From the NCBI GenBank assembly GCA_036702865.1, contig DATNQD010000074.1, positions 62,001-126,000 of the forward strand: a DNA stretch of 64,000 bases, in the 5' to 3' direction. The translations under genes and the position numbers were made by a program. The DNA is from Trichocoleus sp. (GTDB lineage: Bacteria > Cyanobacteriota > Cyanobacteriia > Elainellales > Elainellaceae). A model generated the notes under the pieces. It was not told where the DNA came from. It was given only the letters and a program-made list of their open reading frames with translations, and searched no databases. This document shows, one piece after another, positions 60,914-64,000 of the stretch. Every line of letters starts with the position of its first letter. Position 1 is the stretch's first letter.

Positions 60914-61345
60914 ATGCCCTACGAATTCCTCGAAGATATTGCCATTGCTGACATCGCCTTCCATGCCCGGGGAAACAACTTACCCGAACTCTTTCAGGCA
61001 GCCGGAGATGCCGTAATGAACACCATGATCGAGAATTTGGAGGCGATCGAACCGAGGGAAACGCGCACTTTCAACCTGGAAAATGATGCCCTCGATATGC
61101 TGCTGTTCAACTTTCTAGAAGAGTTTGTTTATTACAAAGACAGCCAGCAACTATTACTGAGAACTCAGACAATCAATATTGAAGAAAAATCAGGTAACTT
61201 CTACTTAAATGCCACTGTACAGGGCGAAGTATTGGATAGCGATCGACACCATCAGGGAGTCGATGTGAAGGCTGTCACACTGCACCGTTTTAAGCTGGAA
61301 CAAACTGAGAACGGCTGGACAGCGCTGGTGATTCTCGATATTTAA
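60914..61345 (+). CDS. Archease
   Basis: A 143-residue archease-family protein: IADIAFHARGNNLPELFQAAGDAV near the N-terminus, LLFNFLEEFVYYKDS in the middle and the conserved ending KAVTLHRFKLEQTENGW with the final strand. Archease speeds guanylation of RtcB and broadens its nucleotide use. It starts 18 bases after the GTPase gene in the same operon as rtcB. This completes a four-gene RNA repair cluster. Confidence 0.93.
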   Translation: MPYEFLEDIAIADIAFHARGNNLPELFQAAGDAVMNTMIENLEAIEPRETRTFNLENDALDMLLFNFLEEFVYYKDSQQLLLRTQTINIEEKSGNFYLNATVQGEVLDSDRHHQGVDVKAVTLHRFKLEQTENGWTALVILDI

Positions 61346-61346
61346 A

Positions 61347-61377
61347 CAAAAAAACCTCCCTACTCGATCAAGGAAGG
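61347..61377 (-). terminator. Rho-independent terminator on the minus strand
   Basis: Read on the minus strand, CCTTCC and GGGAGG form a six-pair stem (one G-T) followed by seven T residues. It lies about 90 bases beyond the minus-strand hypothetical gene, and 2 bases past the archease stop. Confidence 0.7.
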
Positions 61378-61466
61378 AGAGAGAGTCCAAACTTTAGAAA
61401 CTGGGTATCGTCAGGAAATGTAAATCAGGCTAAATTCGATCGTGCCAATTTCCACTCTGCCAATCC

Positions 61467-61688
61467 CTAGGACTCAAGAAGCTCAAAGCTCTGAACCTCC
61501 AAAATCGGACCGATTCCCGCCAAAGACACAACATCCTCGCGCACCTGTCCCTTGACGCGCACCTTCAACCCCATCTGAAGCAAGCCTTGTGGCGCACCCT
61601 TATAGATTTCATATTCTTTGCCCTGACGCGACATCAACGCCCATCGCTCCAGATGCGATTGCCAGATTGTTCCTTCAACAGTCAACAT
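61467..61688 (-). CDS. Small conserved protein, DUF5818-like
   Basis: About 73 residues from the ATG at 61688; the frame continues upstream to 61760, but the extra 24 residues are hydrophobic and unlike the rest. The sequence MLTVEGTIWQSHLERWALMS, then a beta-rich QGLLQMGLKVRVKGQV and GIGPILEVQSFEL, resembles short OB-like cyanobacterial proteins (DUF5818-like, from memory). The function is unknown. It converges on archease. Confidence 0.65.
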   Translation of the reverse strand: MLTVEGTIWQSHLERWALMSRQGKEYEIYKGAPQGLLQMGLKVRVKGQVREDVVSLAGIGPILEVQSFELLES

Positions 61689-61919
61689 GAGGCAGCAAAA
61701 ACCATAAAAAATATTTACATAAACAATAGCGCAGACTATATACTGTCTCACCTCTGTCAAAGGTGATTAGCCTGCGCTGAAGATTATCATTAGCAAACAG
61801 AATTATTGATGGGCAAGGTTTTGCAGCCGATCGATACCCAGCCCCGACGTTAAGGGGTTGCTTCCTTTCAGGCTTTCCTCGCCTACTAACCAACCCCTAC
61901 CAACTGTCACGTATTACGA

Positions 61920-62228
61920 CTAACTCGCTGCCTGAACTGGCTTCTGGCTCGGTACATTATTCCGACCCCAACGCGATTCTGTAGCTGGATCAACTGGGAT
62001 AAACTCAATATGGTTTAAAAGCGTGGTCACAAATGCAAACAGCAAGAACGGTAGAGAGAGCACCAGAATCAGCCCCACTGTTGCTAGAGCATAGATTGGA
62101 CGGCTTGCACCCATTAACGCCATTGCTGCTGCCAAACTAATAAACAGCACCACTAGCCAAACAATAATTTGACCATAAACATCACCAAACGTTAGCGTAC
62201 AAACCACCCGATACTTCTGCATATCCAT
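61920..62228 (-). CDS. Small two-helix membrane protein
   Basis: An unrecognised 102-residue protein with two hydrophobic helices (about residues 20-40 and 46-70), a short polar N-terminus (MDMQKYRVVCTLTFGDVYGQ) and a polar C-terminal tail rich in Pro, Asn and Ser. It is probably in the inner or thylakoid membrane with the tail in the cytoplasm. It lies alone, divergent from the pseudouridine synthase gene. No function can be given. Confidence 0.68.
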   Translation of the reverse strand: MDMQKYRVVCTLTFGDVYGQIIVWLVVLFISLAAAMALMGASRPIYALATVGLILVLSLPFLLFAFVTTLLNHIEFIPVDPATESRWGRNNVPSQKPVQAAS

Positions 62229-62397
62229 AATGATGATTCCCCAGCGATGTGTTTATAAACCTTTAGAATAAAACCCACACTCCTCAATCGTCGCATCACC
62301 TAACTGTTTTTAAAGGGTTGATACATCTCTTCACAAACCCTTGTCTGTTATCTTCCACACGTCCCTGCATCCCATCTCCGCGTTCTTTTTCCCTTCT

Positions 62398-62976
62398 ATG
62401 TCCGATCGCCACCTCATCTTCTTCAAGCCCTATGATGTTCTCTCACAATTTACAGATGAGACATCTACCCAGCGACGCACCCTCAAGGATTTCATCTCCT
62501 TGCCAGATGTTTATCCAATCGGTCGGCTCGATCGAGATAGCGAAGGGCTGCTTCTGCTCACTAACAATGGACGGGTTCAACATCGCCTCATTGACCCCAA
62601 GTTTCAGCATCCTCGTACCTATTGGGTTCAGGTTGAGCGCATCCCCACTGAAGCCGCTTTAGAACAGTTGCGATCGGGCGTTCTGATCCAAAACTACAAA
62701 ACCCGTCCAGCCCAAGTGAAGCTGTTGCCTGCTGAGCCAGAGCTTCCAGATCGAGACCCTCCCATCCGCTTTCGTAAATCTGTGCCAACTGCTTGGCTCG
62801 AAATCACCTTAACTGAGGGCAAAAATCGTCAGGTTCGTCGAATGACCGCCGCAATCGGGTTCCCAACTTTGAGGCTGGTGCGTGTTGCGATCGGCTTACT
62901 GGGACTGCAGGGGCTACAGCCTGGAGAATATCGTGACCTGACAGAACAGGAGCTAACCCTAGCATTCAAAAAATGA
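62398..62976 (+). CDS. rluE: RsuA/RluE-family rRNA pseudouridine synthase
   Basis: A 192-residue pseudouridine synthase without an S4 domain, as in RluE. The N-terminus is [16 protein letters not shown]; the catalytic Asp is in [19 protein letters not shown]; the C-terminal [22 protein letters not shown] is the family signature. RluE modifies 23S rRNA near the peptidyl-transferase region. The ATG at 62398 is chosen; the frame extends upstream to 62341, but the added residues are not family-like. Target specificity is inferred from family shape. Confidence 0.85.
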   Translation: MSDRHLIFFKPYDVLSQFTDETSTQRRTLKDFISLPDVYPIGRLDRDSEGLLLLTNNGRVQHRLIDPKFQHPRTYWVQVERIPTEAALEQLRSGVLIQNYKTRPAQVKLLPAEPELPDRDPPIRFRKSVPTAWLEITLTEGKNRQVRRMTAAIGFPTLRLVRVAIGLLGLQGLQPGEYRDLTEQELTLAFKK

Positions 62977-63083
62977 TCTAAAAAAGGCTAGACCAAGTCA
63001 TCCCTGTCTAACCTTCCATAAAAATTGATTTGGCAGCAAAAGAATCCGTCTCTGCAAAAGAATGTTTTTGCCCAGAGCCAGCC

Positions 63084-63296
63084 TTACCCAACTTTCAGCA
63101 ACTCAGGAATGCAATCGAGTGCTTTCATAGACTCGAGCACTTTCCTGGGCTGACGAGCAGCAGCCAGAGCAGTGAGCGTTGACGAAAGGTTAGGCATCTC
63201 CTGATGACAGTGAGGACAAAACCAATACACTCCTCCCCGACGAGCATGACGTAGCAGCGGTTCCGAACAGCAGGGACAGGGATTGTGAGGATTCAT
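63084..63296 (-). CDS. Small zinc-ribbon protein
   Basis: A 70-residue protein with two CxxC knuckles (CPCC at residues 7-10, CPHC about 28-31), forming a likely zinc ribbon, followed by a helical tail. The segment RHARRGGVYWFCPHCHQEMP is typical of a small cyanobacterial family without known function. It may bind nucleic acid or a partner protein. It converges on the pseudouridine synthase gene. Confidence 0.78.
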   Translation of the reverse strand: MNPHNPCPCCSEPLLRHARRGGVYWFCPHCHQEMPNLSSTLTALAAARQPRKVLESMKALDCIPELLKVG

Positions 63297-63814
63297 AATA
63301 GTCTCTAAATTTAAAGGCTGACGGTTGAAAACGGTATTGAAAAGGAAAAGGTTTTGGTGGAAGTCATCATTCCAACCAATTCAGAACCAGAGAACACACA
63401 ACTCAACCAACACAGATAAAAATAATCCAAAGATTTGCAACAGGGTTTGGTTTTATTCCCTGAGTAAAATTAATACGCTCGGAATATTAAGACTTGCTAA
63501 TTTTTTTTGTTTCGTGCATTGATTTATTAAAGGTAAAAGTGAAGCGAAAAGATGATTACAAACTCACCTAACAGAAGCAAATATAGAGCGATCGAGTCAG
63601 CAAAGTGATCTACCCCAGGATTGATCCCCGCTATGAAGCAGTACCAAAAGCCTTAAGAGATATAAATTCTAGCGTACTGTTCCTCTAAAGCGCGATCGCT
63701 GCCATTGCCACAATACTTACTCTTTAATCTATTAAACTTTGAGATTTAAAAGAGTATTTAACCTTACATTTCCTTACTGAAGGTATCGAAATAGAGCACC
63801 AATTTTTATATCAA
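63297..63814. other. AT-rich intergenic region
   Basis: About 520 bases. A plus-strand frame (63325-63522) is Asn/Lys/Phe-rich without a domain or ribosome binding site, and is not called. One HIP1 octamer is present near 63692. Nothing else is seen. Confidence 0.45.
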
Positions 63815-64000
63815 TCATTTTCTTCGCATTTCAACATGAAGCAGTCCTGCCTCATAAAACGGTTCTCCCTGCTGTTGAAACCCAAGTTGTTCATAAAAGT
63901 CTTTTACCTGCATTTGAGCATTGATTTTGGCTTCAGGAACACCTTGCTTTTCCAGAAAATCGAGTGCTCCATTCATCAACTGCTTACCAATTCCCAGCCC
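63815..64000 (-). CDS. GNAT-family N-acetyltransferase, 3' part only
   Basis: The last 61 codons plus stop of a minus-strand gene that continues beyond the window. The translated part starts with GLGIGKQLMNGALDFLEKQG, the acetyl-CoA binding turn of GNAT enzymes, and continues with VKDFYEQLGFQQQGEPFYEA and HVEMRRK, resembling ElaA-like acetyltransferases. The substrate is unknown. Confidence 0.85.
   Translation of the reverse strand, partial: GLGIGKQLMNGALDFLEKQGVPEAKINAQMQVKDFYEQLGFQQQGEPFYEAGLLHVEMRRK

Noticed and set aside
63325-63522. 65-codon plus-strand frame near the right end
   Set aside because: Asn/Lys-rich chance frame in AT-rich spacer, no supporting signals.

Overview
The window reads as chromosomal DNA of a filamentous or Leptolyngbya-like cyanobacterium. 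The evidence is a light-dependent protochlorophyllide reductase, a glycine-rich RRM protein next to rpsU, very large multidomain hybrid kinases, pentapeptide-repeat and DUF families typical of cyanobacteria, and frequent HIP1-type GCGATCGC octamers and CGATCG cores in genes and spacers. I see no rRNA, tRNA, CRISPR array, prophage or intact insertion sequence. The last gene (GNAT acetyltransferase, minus strand) runs off the right edge.

Layout. 0-8 kb: secreted GerMN protein, TspO-like membrane protein, HD-domain protein, secreted GHL10-type glycosidase-like protein, pentapeptide-repeat protein, glutamate 5-kinase. 8-13 kb: GDP-L-fucose synthesis pair (gmd, fcl), small Pmp3 protein, lipoyl synthase facing a divergent phosphoribulokinase-family kinase. 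13-18 kb: a parvulin-like protein translationally coupled to an ABC exporter with a nucleotide-binding-like N-terminus and a dead C39 domain, then guanine deaminase. 18-38 kb is signalling-rich: a membrane hybrid kinase whose GAF domain carries both cysteine positions of dual-Cys cyanobacteriochromes, the rbp-rpsU pair, a C-terminal processing protease, and a minus-strand array of a giant poly-HAMP hybrid kinase, CheR and a REC-PAS-kinase-REC protein. 38-48 kb: secreted low-complexity protein, a complete four-gene sugar-type ABC importer, a B12-binding radical SAM enzyme. 48-52 kb: BON protein, an IF-3 gene with no ATG/GTG/TTG start, and a guanidine module. 52-64 kb: Spy-like protein, NarX-type kinase, por, CAP lipoprotein, and an RNA repair cluster (rtcB, 2H phosphoesterase, COG0523 GTPase, archease), then a pseudouridine synthase and small proteins.

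The most notable systems are: (1) the guanidine module, where a guanidine-I riboswitch with an overlapping intrinsic terminator precedes a Ni-dependent guanidine hydrolase of the Sll1077/GdmH type and HypA-like and HypB-like nickel-delivery proteins; (2) the IF-3 gene, whose best start is AUC, consistent with IF-3 autoregulation; (3) the RNA repair operon, in which an end-processing enzyme, a metal-chaperone-type GTPase and archease follow the RtcB ligase; (4) the poly-HAMP kinase with eight tandem 276-bp units. Function calls rest on family recognition by reading; no database search was possible.
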